The notes under the pieces were generated by a model. That model saw nothing but the letters and a program-made list of their open reading frames with translations, was not told the origin of the DNA and ran no database searches. Both the position numbers and the translations under genes were made by a program. From Pirellulaceae bacterium (GTDB taxonomy: Bacteria; Planctomycetota; Planctomycetia; Pirellulales; Pirellulaceae): 64,000 nucleotides of DNA. This document shows, piece after piece, positions 36,110-44,489 of this stretch. The stretch is from assembly GCA_026004775.1 (NCBI GenBank), contig BPJU01000012.1, positions 1 to 64,000 on the forward strand, given 5' to 3'. Position 1 is the stretch's first letter, and each line of letters opens with the position of its first letter.

Positions 36110-37176
36110 AACCGTTCACGGTTGGTTAGCCGGCAACCGCGGCAGGCCGACCGGTGTAGATCGCTATCGACTCAATGTGCGCAAGGCCTTCTGGTTGTTC
36201 AACTCCCATGGTAATGGCGAAAAGACAAAAAGGGTCAGAATAATAGGCCATTTTTGAACAATCAACTTTTGGCGATTGCCAAGACTATTTACAGCAGAGA
36301 AGGCGCCGGGCGTTCGCCAAACCGGTGCTTCACCGTCCGGGATAAATAGCCGAACGACCTTGCTGGTGGCAAGTGGAAAACCCTACTCGCTCTCCCCCTT
36401 TAGGACGTACAAACGCCACGCCCGCTCCCCCTTCAGCACGTACAAACGCCACTCCCTCTCCCCTTCAGCACGTACAAACGCCACTCCCTCTCCCCCTTTA
36501 GGGCTTACAAACCCTACGCCCTCTCCCCCTTTAGTGGGAGAGGGCCTGGGTGAGGGGGGTTAGCTATCACCCTGCCCCTCACCCTACCCTATCCCCCCGC
36601 AAGCGGGGGGATAGGGAATGGACAAAGTTCGTCTCCATCGCCCTAGCCATTTCCCCCGCAAGAGGGGTGCGCGGGCGTGGGTAAGTTTTTTCCGCGAGCA
36701 GTGCAATGAACGCCTCGGAAGGGTTTCTCGGGCACTTTAGCGCAAGAGGGCCGGGGTGAGCTATCACTGTGCCCCCCTCACCCTGCCCTCTCCCCCCGCA
36801 GGCGGGGGGAGAGGGAGTGGGTAAAGTTTTCCCCCCTCACCCTGCACTCTGCCACCGCAAGCGGGGGGAGAGGGAATGGGTAAAGTTCTTCCCCCCTCGC
36901 CCTGCCCTCTCCCCCGCAGCGGGGGGAGAGGGAGTGGGCTAATCCTGCCCCCCGCAAGCGGGGGAGAGCGAGTGGGTTAGTTTTTTCCGCAAGCAGTAAG
37001 AAGGGCGCCGAGCGCATCATTATTGACGCGCCACCAGCAACCTGATAAGTCACGTTTTGTTTAGCCCGGGCCCACAGCCTGAGTTGGGAGAAACCGTACG
37101 TTCGATTCCCTTGTGGTGCGTGTAGCCAGGCGGCGGGTTCATACGTTTCCGTTCACCCTCTGACCGCGAACGGTTG
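36110..37176 (+). repeat. Composite interspersed repeat, left copy
   Basis: It begins at the palindrome AACCGTTCACGGTT (36110) and runs through a module containing GGCAACCGCGGCAGGCCGAC, a module with AGAGAAGGCGCCGGGCGTTC, then several copies of a GC hairpin of the type CCCTCTCCCC-CCGC-AAGC-GGGG-GGAGAGGG. It ends with a ~170-base module (GCGCCACCAGCAACCTGATAAG) next to CCGCGAACGG. The same modules in the same order are at 43649-44210 (truncated), 48553-49604, and inverted at 58640-60618. No transposase is encoded. It flanks the accessory island on its left side. Confidence 0.75.
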
Positions 37177-37193
37177 CATCCTGGAGACCCACG

Positions 37194-37842
37194 TCAGGGC
37201 GAATAATTCCGGATCCAATTCCGGAACTGTATCTCATCGACATTGCGGCCACTGATGACCGCCACGACGTCACCGTCGCCGTCAAGAGCGATCTTGCCGG
37301 TGAGCAAAGCCGCTACGGCAATCGCCCCTGACGGCTCGGCCCGCAACCCGTGCTCGCGATAGAGCCAGCTCATCGCCAGGCACGTCTCGTCATCCGGAAC
37401 CGACACGGCATAGCGGACGCAACGTTGGAGAATGGGCCAGTTGTGTTCGCCGACGTCGTAGGAGAGTAACCCGTCGCAGATACTTTGCGGATGTTCTATT
37501 TGAACACGACGGCCGGAGCGCAGGGACTGGCAAAAATCGTCGGCGCCGGCAGGTTCTACGCCCACGACGTCGGCCTGAGGGAACGCATCGGCGATGGCCA
37601 AAGCATGCCCTGCCATTAACCCGCCACCGCTTACAGGGCATATGAACTGAGCGACAGTCCGGCCATGCCGCCGCAATTCTTCGACAATCTCCAGGCCGCC
37701 CACCCCATTTCCCGCGATGACGTGAGGGTCATCATACGGCGATGCTTGCACTCCCTGTTCAGACTCCACGATTTCACGGGTCATCCGATCTCGCTCACCG
37801 GTCTGGTGATCGCGTGATATGTCATAAGTGCGGATTTCTGCA
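37194..37842 (-). pseudogene. Threonine/serine dehydratase remnant (C-terminal part)
   Basis: A continuous reading from about 37842: AEIRTYDISRDHQTGERDRM, then SPYDDPHVIAGNGVGGLEIV, CPVSGGGLMAGHALAI (the PLP-phosphate-binding glycine loop) and ISGRNVDEIQFRNW at the end. These match the second half of fold-type II PLP dehydratases. The N-terminal half with the PLP lysine is missing: the frame hits a TGA two codons before AEIRTYD, and no related sequence continues upstream in other frames. The stop is 18 bases from the composite repeat, so repeat-associated rearrangement probably removed the 5' half. Confidence 0.75.
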
Positions 37843-38226
37843 TTTCAGACTGCCGGTATCGCAACCATGGCGAAGGTGCGCGGTGTCTGCGTCGCATCGG
37901 CGCTACCGCCCCCAAAGAGATGCGCTACAGGCAGCCGGCGATTCGCCGTAAGTGCAGAGGAGCGGTTGTGACTGCGACAATTTGTCCAGCGGGACCGTAA
38001 CCTTTTTTGCGGTAACCGGATCGATACTAAGGATGAGCACTAGCCGTGGTGCCTGTGCGGGCTAGGGGGCTTCTTCTTACTGGTAAGCGCCGTAGCATGA
38101 TAGAAAATTTGCGAAAAGGCGAGCACAAGGAGCCGAAGCCGCACCGCAGCACGGCCCAATCCATCGAAACCAGCTATGTTAGACTGCGCAGTTGTGCCGA
38201 CGCTACAAGTTTTTCGCGGAGAGACC
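37843..38226. other. Intergenic region before cydA
   Basis: About 380 bases with no supportable gene. The half-site ATGTTAG at 38177-38183 resembles half of the palindrome at the protoglobin promoter, but it is a short match. It should contain the cydA promoter; no clear hexamer pair was found. Confidence 0.35.
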
Positions 38227-39585
38227 ATGCCCTGTGCATTGGCTCTCCTGGCAGAAACTGTCTTCACCGACTTGCTAGCCGCTCGCCTGCAAATGGCGTT
38301 CACGCTGGGCGCTCATATTATCCTGGCATGTTTGGGAGTGGGAATGCCGCTGCTGTTGCTCTATGCCGAAGGGCGTTTCTTGCGGACGGGAGATGAGCTC
38401 TGGCGGATCTTGGCTCAGCGCTGGGCCAAGGCGTTCGCTGTTCTGTTTGCGGTGGGAGCCGTTTCCGGCACCGTGCTGTCATTCGAGCTGGGGCTGCTCT
38501 GGCCGAACTTCATGGGGACATTCGGTGCGGTGATCGGCCTTCCGTTTACTCTGGAAGGCTTCGCTTTTTTCTTGGAAGCCATCTTTGTGGGAATCTACGT
38601 GTACGGCTGGGACCGACTTTCGCCGCGCGTCCATTGGCTGACAGGGTTTCCGATTGCATTGAGCGGCCTGGCGTCGGCGTGGTTCGTGGTTACGGCTAAC
38701 GCGTGGATGAACTGCCCGCGAGGATTCACCTTGCAGGACGGTGTCGTGGTAGATGCCGATCCGATAGCCGCCATGCTCAATCCGGCAACCGGTGCCCAGA
38801 CAACACATATGATCCTGGCTGCCTACATGGTGACAGGCTTCGTGGTGGCTGCCTACTACGCTTGGGAAAGACTTCGTGGTCGAGATGATAGGTATCAGCG
38901 ACGAGCCATGGCGCTTGGCTTGGCTCTGGCCGTCCTCTGCACGCCTGCCCAGATCGCCGTAGGTGACTGGGCTGCACGAGTCGTGGCGGCCACACAGCCT
39001 GTGAAGCTCGCCGCCATGGAGGGACAGTTCCCAACCGAAGCCGGTGCACCGCTGCGCATCGGCGGCTGGCCAGACCAACAAGCGCGCCGGACTCGCTATG
39101 CCATCGAGATTCCCGGCATGCTCTCGTGGCTGGCCTACGGGGACGTCAACGCCGTCGTTCGAGGATTGAACGAATTCCCTCCCGAAGATACGCCGCCAGT
39201 GGCTGTCGTTCACTGGGCGTTTCAAATAATGGTAGGCATCGGTTTGTTGCTACTGGCCCTGTCAGGGTGGGTGGTTGGAGCCCTTTTTCGAAACAAGCGG
39301 CTCCCATCGAGTCGAAGCTTTTTGTGGGCCGTGGTCGCATCGGGCCCGCTGGCGATATGTGCCATGCAGGCTGGTTGGGTTGTGACCGAAGTCGGCAGGC
39401 AGCCGTGGATCGTGCAGGGAGTGATGCGCACGGCAGAGGCTGTGACTGAGGTTCCCGGCATCCGCTGGATGTTCGCCGCCAGCCTCGCCATTTACGCGCT
39501 GCTGGGAATTGGTGTGGTGGTTGTTTTGCGGCTGTTGGCCCGAGTGCCCTTGCCGCAGATGGCAGAGACCGCAAATGGCGCCTGA
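38227..39585 (+). CDS. cydA: Cytochrome bd-type quinol oxidase subunit I
   Basis: 452 residues from the ATG at 38227 (GGAGA just upstream). Nine or so membrane helices. The haem ligand histidine is in FTLGAHIILACLG (H30) and EGFAFFLEAIFVGIYVYGWD carries the conserved acidic pair of the family. The quinol-binding loop is short, as in the CIO/Q-loop-short class of bd oxidases. It reduces O2 with electrons from quinol in the membrane, often with high O2 affinity. Its stop overlaps the cydB start by 11 bases. The last 279 bases are repeated at 44211-44489. Confidence 0.93.
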   Translation: MPCALALLAETVFTDLLAARLQMAFTLGAHIILACLGVGMPLLLLYAEGRFLRTGDELWRILAQRWAKAFAVLFAVGAVSGTVLSFELGLLWPNFMGTFGAVIGLPFTLEGFAFFLEAIFVGIYVYGWDRLSPRVHWLTGFPIALSGLASAWFVVTANAWMNCPRGFTLQDGVVVDADPIAAMLNPATGAQTTHMILAAYMVTGFVVAAYYAWERLRGRDDRYQRRAMALGLALAVLCTPAQIAVGDWAARVVAATQPVKLAAMEGQFPTEAGAPLRIGGWPDQQARRTRYAIEIPGMLSWLAYGDVNAVVRGLNEFPPEDTPPVAVVHWAFQIMVGIGLLLLALSGWVVGALFRNKRLPSSRSFLWAVVASGPLAICAMQAGWVVTEVGRQPWIVQGVMRTAEAVTEVPGIRWMFAASLAIYALLGIGVVVVLRLLARVPLPQMAETANGA

Positions 39586-40591
39586 AGTGATTCTTCTATT
39601 GATCGTTTGGCTGGCGCTTGCCTTGTATGTTCTGCTCGGAGGAGCCGACTTCGGGGCAGGTATCTGGGAAGTGAACCTCGCATTCCAGACTTCGGAAAAG
39701 GAACGGCTCTTGTTGCATCGAGCCTTGGGGCCGGTGTGGGAAGCAAATCATGTTTGGCTGATCTTCGTGCTGGTTGTCCTTTTCAACGGGTTTCCCCCGG
39801 CATTTGCCGCTTTGAGTCGAGCGCTTTGGTTGCCACTGTCGTTAGCCTTGGTAGGCATCGTGTTCCGCGGGGCAGCCTTTGCCTTCCGCGTCTACTCGGT
39901 GGGGGCAACACGCCAGCAACTCGCCTGGGGCGTGGCATTTGCCGTCGCTTCGACGATGGCCCCTTTTTTTCTGGGAGCCGCAGCCGGCGCTATGGCGTCG
40001 GGCAATTTGGCTGTAACTCCTGACGGTCGGTTCACCGGCGACTATCTATTCGATTGGCTGTCGCCATTGGCGATATTCACCGGCTTTTTCACAGTCGGGG
40101 TTTGCGCCTACCTGGCCGCAGTATACTTGGCTCGAGAAGCGACCATCGAGAAAGAACGCGATTTGGCCGAACTCTGGCGGCAACGAGCACTGGCCACCGG
40201 CATCTGGATGGGAGTGCTGTCCGTGAGCGGGTTGGTATTCCTGGCCATCGAATCGCCCCTATTGTGGCACGGTTTCCAGAAGCGCGCTTGGCCTCTTGTC
40301 ATAGTGTCGCTCGTTACCGGTTTTGCATCGCTCGAGATGCTCCGGCGGCGGCACTATACGACAGCCATCTGCGGAGTTGCTGCCACGGTCGGTTCGGTTC
40401 TCGCCGGTTGGGGAGTCGCCCAATACCCCGCGCTGGTCCTCCCGTCGATCACCATTTACCAGGCCAAAGCGCCCGAGCCGGTCTTGTGGGCGATGCTCGG
40501 TAGTATCCTGATCGGAACCCTCATCCTGGTACCATCCCTGGTATGGCTCTTCGTCCTCTTCAAAAGGCCATATGCCAAAAAGCAGTCGTGA
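39575..40591 (+). CDS. cydB: Cytochrome bd-type quinol oxidase subunit II (copy 1)
   Basis: 338 residues starting in the 3' end of cydA (11-base overlap), so strongly coupled to it. It opens MAPEVILLLIVWLALALYVL and has GGADFGAGIW, the CydB N-terminal signature, then LGPVWEANHVWLIFVLVVLF, a conserved helix. About eight to nine membrane helices. It partners CydA. Unlike the second copy it sits behind an intact cydA and is therefore likely the expressed form. Confidence 0.93.
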   Translation: MAPEVILLLIVWLALALYVLLGGADFGAGIWEVNLAFQTSEKERLLLHRALGPVWEANHVWLIFVLVVLFNGFPPAFAALSRALWLPLSLALVGIVFRGAAFAFRVYSVGATRQQLAWGVAFAVASTMAPFFLGAAAGAMASGNLAVTPDGRFTGDYLFDWLSPLAIFTGFFTVGVCAYLAAVYLAREATIEKERDLAELWRQRALATGIWMGVLSVSGLVFLAIESPLLWHGFQKRAWPLVIVSLVTGFASLEMLRRRHYTTAICGVAATVGSVLAGWGVAQYPALVLPSITIYQAKAPEPVLWAMLGSILIGTLILVPSLVWLFVLFKRPYAKKQS

Positions 40592-40640
40592 CCGCGAGCG
40601 ATCCAGTCCGTGTAGCCCCGCGTTACGCAACCGCACGTAC

Positions 40641-40669
40641 TTGACATCCGACCGCCGTGCGGCTAACAT
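40641..40669 (+). promoter_or_regulatory. Promoter of the protoglobin gene (copy 1)
   Basis: TTGACA at 40641-40646 and TAACAT at 40664-40669 with an exact 17-base spacer: a near-consensus housekeeping promoter. Transcription should start near 40676, about 77 bases before the protoglobin ATG and inside the palindrome that follows. Confidence 0.75.
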
Positions 40670-40684
40670 GTTAGGAGTCCTAAC
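40670..40684. promoter_or_regulatory. Palindromic operator over the protoglobin start site (copy 1)
   Basis: GTTAGGAGTCCTAAC is a perfect inverted repeat (7-base arms, 1 central base) directly after the -10 box, covering the expected start point. This is the usual place for a repressor site. The MarR-family gene 1 kb downstream is the likely binder; this is inferred from position. A second, looser inverted repeat (TCACGAA...TTCGTGA) follows at 40694-40719. Confidence 0.65.
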
Positions 40685-40752
40685 TAAATACCCTCACGAA
40701 ACGATGTGGGGATTCGTGAAGGGATGATTTAGTGATGTGAGGGAGGTGCCGT

Positions 40753-41349
40753 ATGACTAGCGTAACCAGCATTCCCGGGTATCGTTATGGTGATTCCACC
40801 TTGGCAACGTCCCCGATCACGGTGGAGGATCTGGAGCTTCTCAAGAAGACCGTTATGTGGAGCGCGGAAGATGAGAAATACTTGCGTATGGCGGGTGAGG
40901 TCCTGAAGGACCAGGTAGAAGAGATTCTTGACCTTTGGTACGGGTTTGTCGCGTCGCAGCCTCACTTGCTTCGCTATTTCTTGGATCGAAACGGCCAGCC
41001 GATCGGGGCGTACTTGGAGCAAGTGCGAAAACGGTTCGGCCAATGGATCCTGGACACCTGCCAGCGGCCCTACGATCAGGATTGGCTGAATTACCAATAC
41101 GAAATCGCGCTTCGCCATCATCGGTCCAAAAAGAACCAGACCGACTCGGTTGACGCGACAGAAAGCCATGTGCCGCTTCGCTACATTATCGCCTTGGCTT
41201 ATCCGATCGTAGCCACCATCCGTTCGTTTCTGGCGCGGAAAGGACACACTCCTGACGAAGTGGAAAAGATGCATCAGGCGTGGTTTAAATCCGTAATATT
41301 GCAAGTGACTTTGTGGAGTTATCCGTATGCTCGTGAGGGTGACTTCTAA
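40753..41349 (+). CDS. Protoglobin-domain protein (copy 1)
   Basis: 198 residues. It matches the single-domain protoglobin family, globin-coupled-sensor relatives without an output domain. VEEILDLWYGFVASQPHLLR is the B-E helix region, FGQWILDTCQRPYDQDWLNY leads to YEIALRHHRSKKNQT with the proximal histidine (H122 or H123), and YIIALAYPIVATIRSFL follows. It should bind haem and O2, NO or CO in the cytoplasm. GGGAGGTG precedes the ATG. Placement after cydAB and before a MarR regulator suggests a gas-handling or gas-sensing unit. Confidence 0.88.
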   Translation: MTSVTSIPGYRYGDSTLATSPITVEDLELLKKTVMWSAEDEKYLRMAGEVLKDQVEEILDLWYGFVASQPHLLRYFLDRNGQPIGAYLEQVRKRFGQWILDTCQRPYDQDWLNYQYEIALRHHRSKKNQTDSVDATESHVPLRYIIALAYPIVATIRSFLARKGHTPDEVEKMHQAWFKSVILQVTLWSYPYAREGDF

Positions 41350-41743
41350 CGGCTGATGAGTATTTTAACTGCACACCCTTTGCCCCGCCTGCCTGTTGCC
41401 GCCCAGACCACGCTCCGGCACACGAACGGGATGCCGGCAGCGGCATCCTCGATGTCCGGGGCGCGTTTGGGTGCATTGGTAACACGGCAAGCTGATGAGC
41501 GACGGTCGAACATCGCTTGTGTATTGGCAGAGGTGCAGCCCGCACGAGAACCGAGTGAAACGGCGTGAGCCCCTGACGTGGTCGCGCTGTTGGGCGCGAC
41601 GGAGCAGGCTCAAGCGGCTTGCATTCGGTGAGGTACGTCATATCGCCCTCCGATCGCAAGCTGTAGTTGTTTGGTATAGTGTGAAAAAAGGGGCTGGCAG
41701 ACGAGAGTTCTCAGGCGCGTTCCGGGTCGGTAGAGGTATTTGC
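41350..41743. other. Gap between protoglobin and MarR genes
   Basis: About 390 bases. No gene is supported; the open frames have no ribosome sites. TATAGT at 41675-41680 may be a -10 for the MarR gene, about 65 bases before its GTG. The same sequence recurs in the second unit. Confidence 0.35.
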
Positions 41744-42361
41744 GTGGCAGAATCGCAGCGAGCGGATTCAGGCGACGCGCTCAGCACGAAGATCGTAGCA
41801 GCTCTGGAACGGTTGACGCAGGTTATCCGAGTGTCTCAAGGCGAAACGGCTCGCCGGTACGGCCTCAGCCCGTTGCAGTTGCAGGTACTGGCGTACGTGG
41901 TGTCGCGACCGGAGGGAGTTCGGCCCGCCGAATTGGCTCGGCAATTCGGTATCACTCCGCCGACAATCAGTGATGCTCTGGCGGCATTAGTGGCCAAGAA
42001 GTTGGTTCGGTTGGTACGCGTGCCTGAAGATGGCCGGCAGCGGCAGATCCGATTGACGGCCAAGGGGCGCCGCGTTGCCGAGCAATTGGGGGGATGGGCG
42101 AAAGTTGTCGTTCAACAAGTGGAGAAACTCGACCGGTTCGAACAGGCTCAACTGCTGGAAATGCTGTTGCGTTTGATCGGTCAGTTGCAACAGGCCGGCC
42201 TTATCTCCGTGGCGCATGTCTGTACTTCGTGCGCGTATTTTTCCGCAAACGTCTATCCGGATCCCACCGCTCCGCATCATTGCAACCTCTTGAATCAGCC
42301 GTTGGCGCTCCATGAACTTCGGGTTGATTGTCCGGATCATGTGTTGGCGGACCGGCGCTGA
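41744..42361 (+). CDS. MarR-family regulator with C-terminal four-cysteine motif (copy 1)
   Basis: 205 residues from the GTG at 41744 (AGAGG seven bases upstream). The frame is open back to 41495, but only this start has a ribosome site. The winged helix is clear: LSPLQLQVLAYVVSRPEGVR, then ELARQFGITPPTISDALAAL as the recognition helix and the wing RVPEDGRQRQIRLTAKG. The C-terminal tail has C160, C163, C180 and C196 (CTSCAYF, PHHCNLL, LRVDCPDH), likely an Fe-S or zinc site. Such tails occur in a MarR subgroup I know only by pattern. It could sense redox or NO and control the protoglobin promoter. Confidence 0.85.
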   Translation: MAESQRADSGDALSTKIVAALERLTQVIRVSQGETARRYGLSPLQLQVLAYVVSRPEGVRPAELARQFGITPPTISDALAALVAKKLVRLVRVPEDGRQRQIRLTAKGRRVAEQLGGWAKVVVQQVEKLDRFEQAQLLEMLLRLIGQLQQAGLISVAHVCTSCAYFSANVYPDPTAPHHCNLLNQPLALHELRVDCPDHVLADRR

Positions 42362-42875
42362 AGCAGGCGTGTAAAGCGCATTTTCGAGTACGGCGATCGG
42401 GTGCCGCTTTCCCGTACCGAGGCATGTTCCCGAACCACCCGCATCGAGCGTCCGCCGGGGATGGTTCGGTCCAGCAAGTCTCATTCCTCATAGGTAAAAG
42501 CCTAACCCCCCTACTCTGGCGGAATCCAATTGCACAACCGGAAGCATCCCCCGCCGTAACCTGTCACCACGCTGATGCGGCTGAAGGTCGTCCAAGTACT
42601 TGCAGCGAAAATACTTGCGCCGACATCCCTACCGGATTCACCTGCAGCAATCGGTCGTTGGCTTCAAGAGCCTCCATGCTGGAGTTCCCAACTTTTTCCA
42701 ACCGTGTCACATTTTCGCTTACGTCCCCGTAGTATCCTGTACCGACACCAGTGGCTCGCCGGAAACCAAAGGGGCTGTCCGTTGTTTTTGTACGCTGGAA
42801 TCTCTCTACGTGCCAGCGTAGATGCATGCTGCGGCCGACACGTAACGTAAGGTTTCGAGGGCACGAGGACACCGT
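42362..42875. other. Gap before the nuclease-like gene (copy 1)
   Basis: About 510 bases without a supportable gene. Two perfect 8-base inverted repeats are present: CCGAACCA...TGGTTCGG at 42432-42471 and TACGCTGG...CCAGCGTA at 42791-42820, the latter 56 bases before the nuclease start. The only difference between the two duplication units (42505 A, 47409 C) is here. A minus-strand frame has protein-like texture near 42,570-42,720 but no start or family. Confidence 0.4.
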
Positions 42876-43622
42876 ATGGTCAAGCTGTGCTACCCCGTCC
42901 AGTTGTATGCTACCCAATATTTGGCCAAAAGGTGCTTGCAACTCATCGATACAGACAAATTGTGGGTGCGCGATGTTATTGGTCAACGAATTCTTGAGGA
43001 CATCGTAAATAACAGGATTTTTCGACGTGTTATTAAAAACATTGTTTCAGGAGTTAGCCAGCATCCTCTGCGCATACCTCTGCCGGCAGCTGACGAGGCT
43101 CAGGATCGCGAGCAAGTCACCAGGTTTCTCGACGACCTGCAAGACTATGGTTTTATACCGGAATACAGCATCCGTCCTGGTGATCCAACGTTACTCATAC
43201 TACATAAACCGCTGACGCCATATAACCTCAGCTTCCTTAGTGGCCGCTGGCTGGAAGAGTATGTTGTGCATTCTGTTTTCGAGGCATTAGCTCCATATTC
43301 CCCTGACTCGTTGAAGTGGGACTACCTGTATCGAGCAAAATACGGCTGGCTACGGCAAGTCGATGGGGAGATAGACTGCTTCGTACTACTGAATGATATG
43401 CCTATCGTGGTAGAAAGCAAGACGGGCCATACCAACGAGAAGGCGGTACGAAAGTTCGCGCGCTTAGCCAGCAAGCTGGCAGTGCCACGCAGTTTTGCCG
43501 TTTTCGTGACTGTTTGTCCGGTTGCGGAAACAGCGGATTCTACAGAAATGGTGACCATCGTGTCTCCGCGGCGGTTTCGTGAATACTTTAGTGACATTGT
43601 CGGTCAGATCGTTGCCGCGTAA
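42876..43622 (+). CDS. PD-(D/E)XK nuclease-like protein (copy 1)
   Basis: 248 residues from the ATG at 42876 (GAGGAC seven bases upstream). The C-terminal half carries a nuclease core: SGRWLEEYVV with E127, then GEIDCFVLL with D167 and IVVESKTGH with E180-x-K182. This E...D...ExK pattern and spacing resemble the REase domain of DUF1887/Card1-Can2-type proteins and other PD-(D/E)XK enzymes. The N-terminal ~110 residues are helical with a possible wHTH (RFLDDLQDYGFIPEYSIRPG); no CARF domain is evident. Target unknown. It follows the MarR gene at 514 bases, so it may be its own unit. Confidence 0.7.
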   Translation: MVKLCYPVQLYATQYLAKRCLQLIDTDKLWVRDVIGQRILEDIVNNRIFRRVIKNIVSGVSQHPLRIPLPAADEAQDREQVTRFLDDLQDYGFIPEYSIRPGDPTLLILHKPLTPYNLSFLSGRWLEEYVVHSVFEALAPYSPDSLKWDYLYRAKYGWLRQVDGEIDCFVLLNDMPIVVESKTGHTNEKAVRKFARLASKLAVPRSFAVFVTVCPVAETADSTEMVTIVSPRRFREYFSDIVGQIVAA

Positions 43623-43648
43623 CCAAACAGCTCTGAAACCCCAATGGC

Positions 43649-44210
43649 AACCGTGCACGGTTGGTTAGCCTGCACCCGCGGCTGGCTGACCGGTATGCAG
43701 CGCTATCGACTCAACGCCCGCGAACCCTTTCTGGTTGTTCACCTCCCATGGTGATGGCAAAAAGGTAACCGTTCACGGTTGAATCACAGGCTGTTTCGGG
43801 GCCTCGCTTCCAAAGGTGCGGAACACTTGCGTGTTCCGCATACGGAATGTGGACGCTTCGCGAAGATTTTTTCGTTGCGGAAGTCTTGCGGCGGACGCTA
43901 CCGCGCCCGCCTTGCGACTTCCGCTACCCCATAAACCAATATCGTGTTCTTCGTTTTCTAACCGTGAACGGTTACCCAAAAAGATAACAGGGGTCAGAAT
44001 ACTATACCACTTTTTACAATCATTTTTCTGCCGAGTGGCAAGACTATCCACAGCAGAGAAGGCGCCGGGTGTTCGCCAAACCGGTTCTTCACCGTCTGGC
44101 ATAAATAGCGAACGACCTTGCTGGCGGCAAGTGGAAAACCCTACTCCCTCTCCCCCTTTAGCACGTACAAACGCCACTCCCGCTCCCCCTTTAGGGCTTA
44201 CAAACCCTAC
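43649..44210 (+). repeat. Composite interspersed repeat, truncated at duplication join
   Basis: It starts at AACCGTGCACGGTT with the same GGTTAGCC... module as the left copy, contains one short hairpin element (43764-43976), then the AGAAGGCGCCGGGTGTTC module. It is cut at 44210 where the second duplication unit begins inside cydA sequence. Confidence 0.75.
43764..43976 (+). repeat. MITE-like hairpin element with palindromic ends (copy 1)
   Basis: Bounded by GGTAACCGTTCACGGTT and its inverted copy AACCGTGAACGGTTACC, each of which is itself a palindrome. Inside are GCGGAACACTTGCGTGTTCCGC (a perfect hairpin) and the GGAAGTC...GACTTCC hairpin. Related elements are at 48668-48880, 49614-49891 and 55245-55458. 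No coding capacity. Confidence 0.75.
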
Positions 44211-44489
44211 TCGAGTCGAAGCTTTTTGTGGGCCGTGGTCGCATCGGGCCCGCTGGCGATATGTGCCATGCAGGCTGGTTGGGTTGTGACCGAAGTCGGC
44301 AGGCAGCCGTGGATCGTGCAGGGAGTGATGCGCACGGCAGAGGCTGTGACTGAGGTTCCCGGCATCCGCTGGATGTTCGCCGCCAGCCTCGCCATTTACG
44401 CGCTGCTGGGAATTGGTGTGGTGGTTGTTTTGCGGCTGTTGGCCCGAGTGCCCTTGCCGCAGATGGCAGAGACCGCAAATGGCGCCTGA
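44211..44489 (+). pseudogene. 3' fragment of cydA at the start of duplication unit 2
   Basis: The last ~92 codons of cydA, identical to 39307-39585, joined to repeat sequence. The frame is open leftward to 44118 through the repeat, giving a chimeric reading that has no ribosome site. It lacks the haem- and quinol-binding parts and cannot be functional. Confidence 0.9.

Larger units (their letters stand above)
39307..44210 (+). repeat. Tandem 4,904-bp duplication, unit 1
   Basis: From inside cydA (TCGAGTCGAAGC at 39307) to the truncated composite repeat. It is followed directly by a second unit at 44211-49114. The units match at every position I compared except 42505 (A) versus 47409 (C). The join has a 2-base overlap (TC). 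It carries cydB, the protoglobin, MarR and nuclease-like genes. Confidence 0.9.

Noticed and set aside
42564-42986. Minus-strand gene opposite the start of the nuclease-like gene
   Set aside because: Some protein-like text, but no start signal, no family, and it overlaps a better-supported gene.
44118-44489. A novel fusion gene of repeat sequence and CydA tail
   Set aside because: It is the chance open frame across the duplication join; it lacks a ribosome site and the functional parts of CydA.
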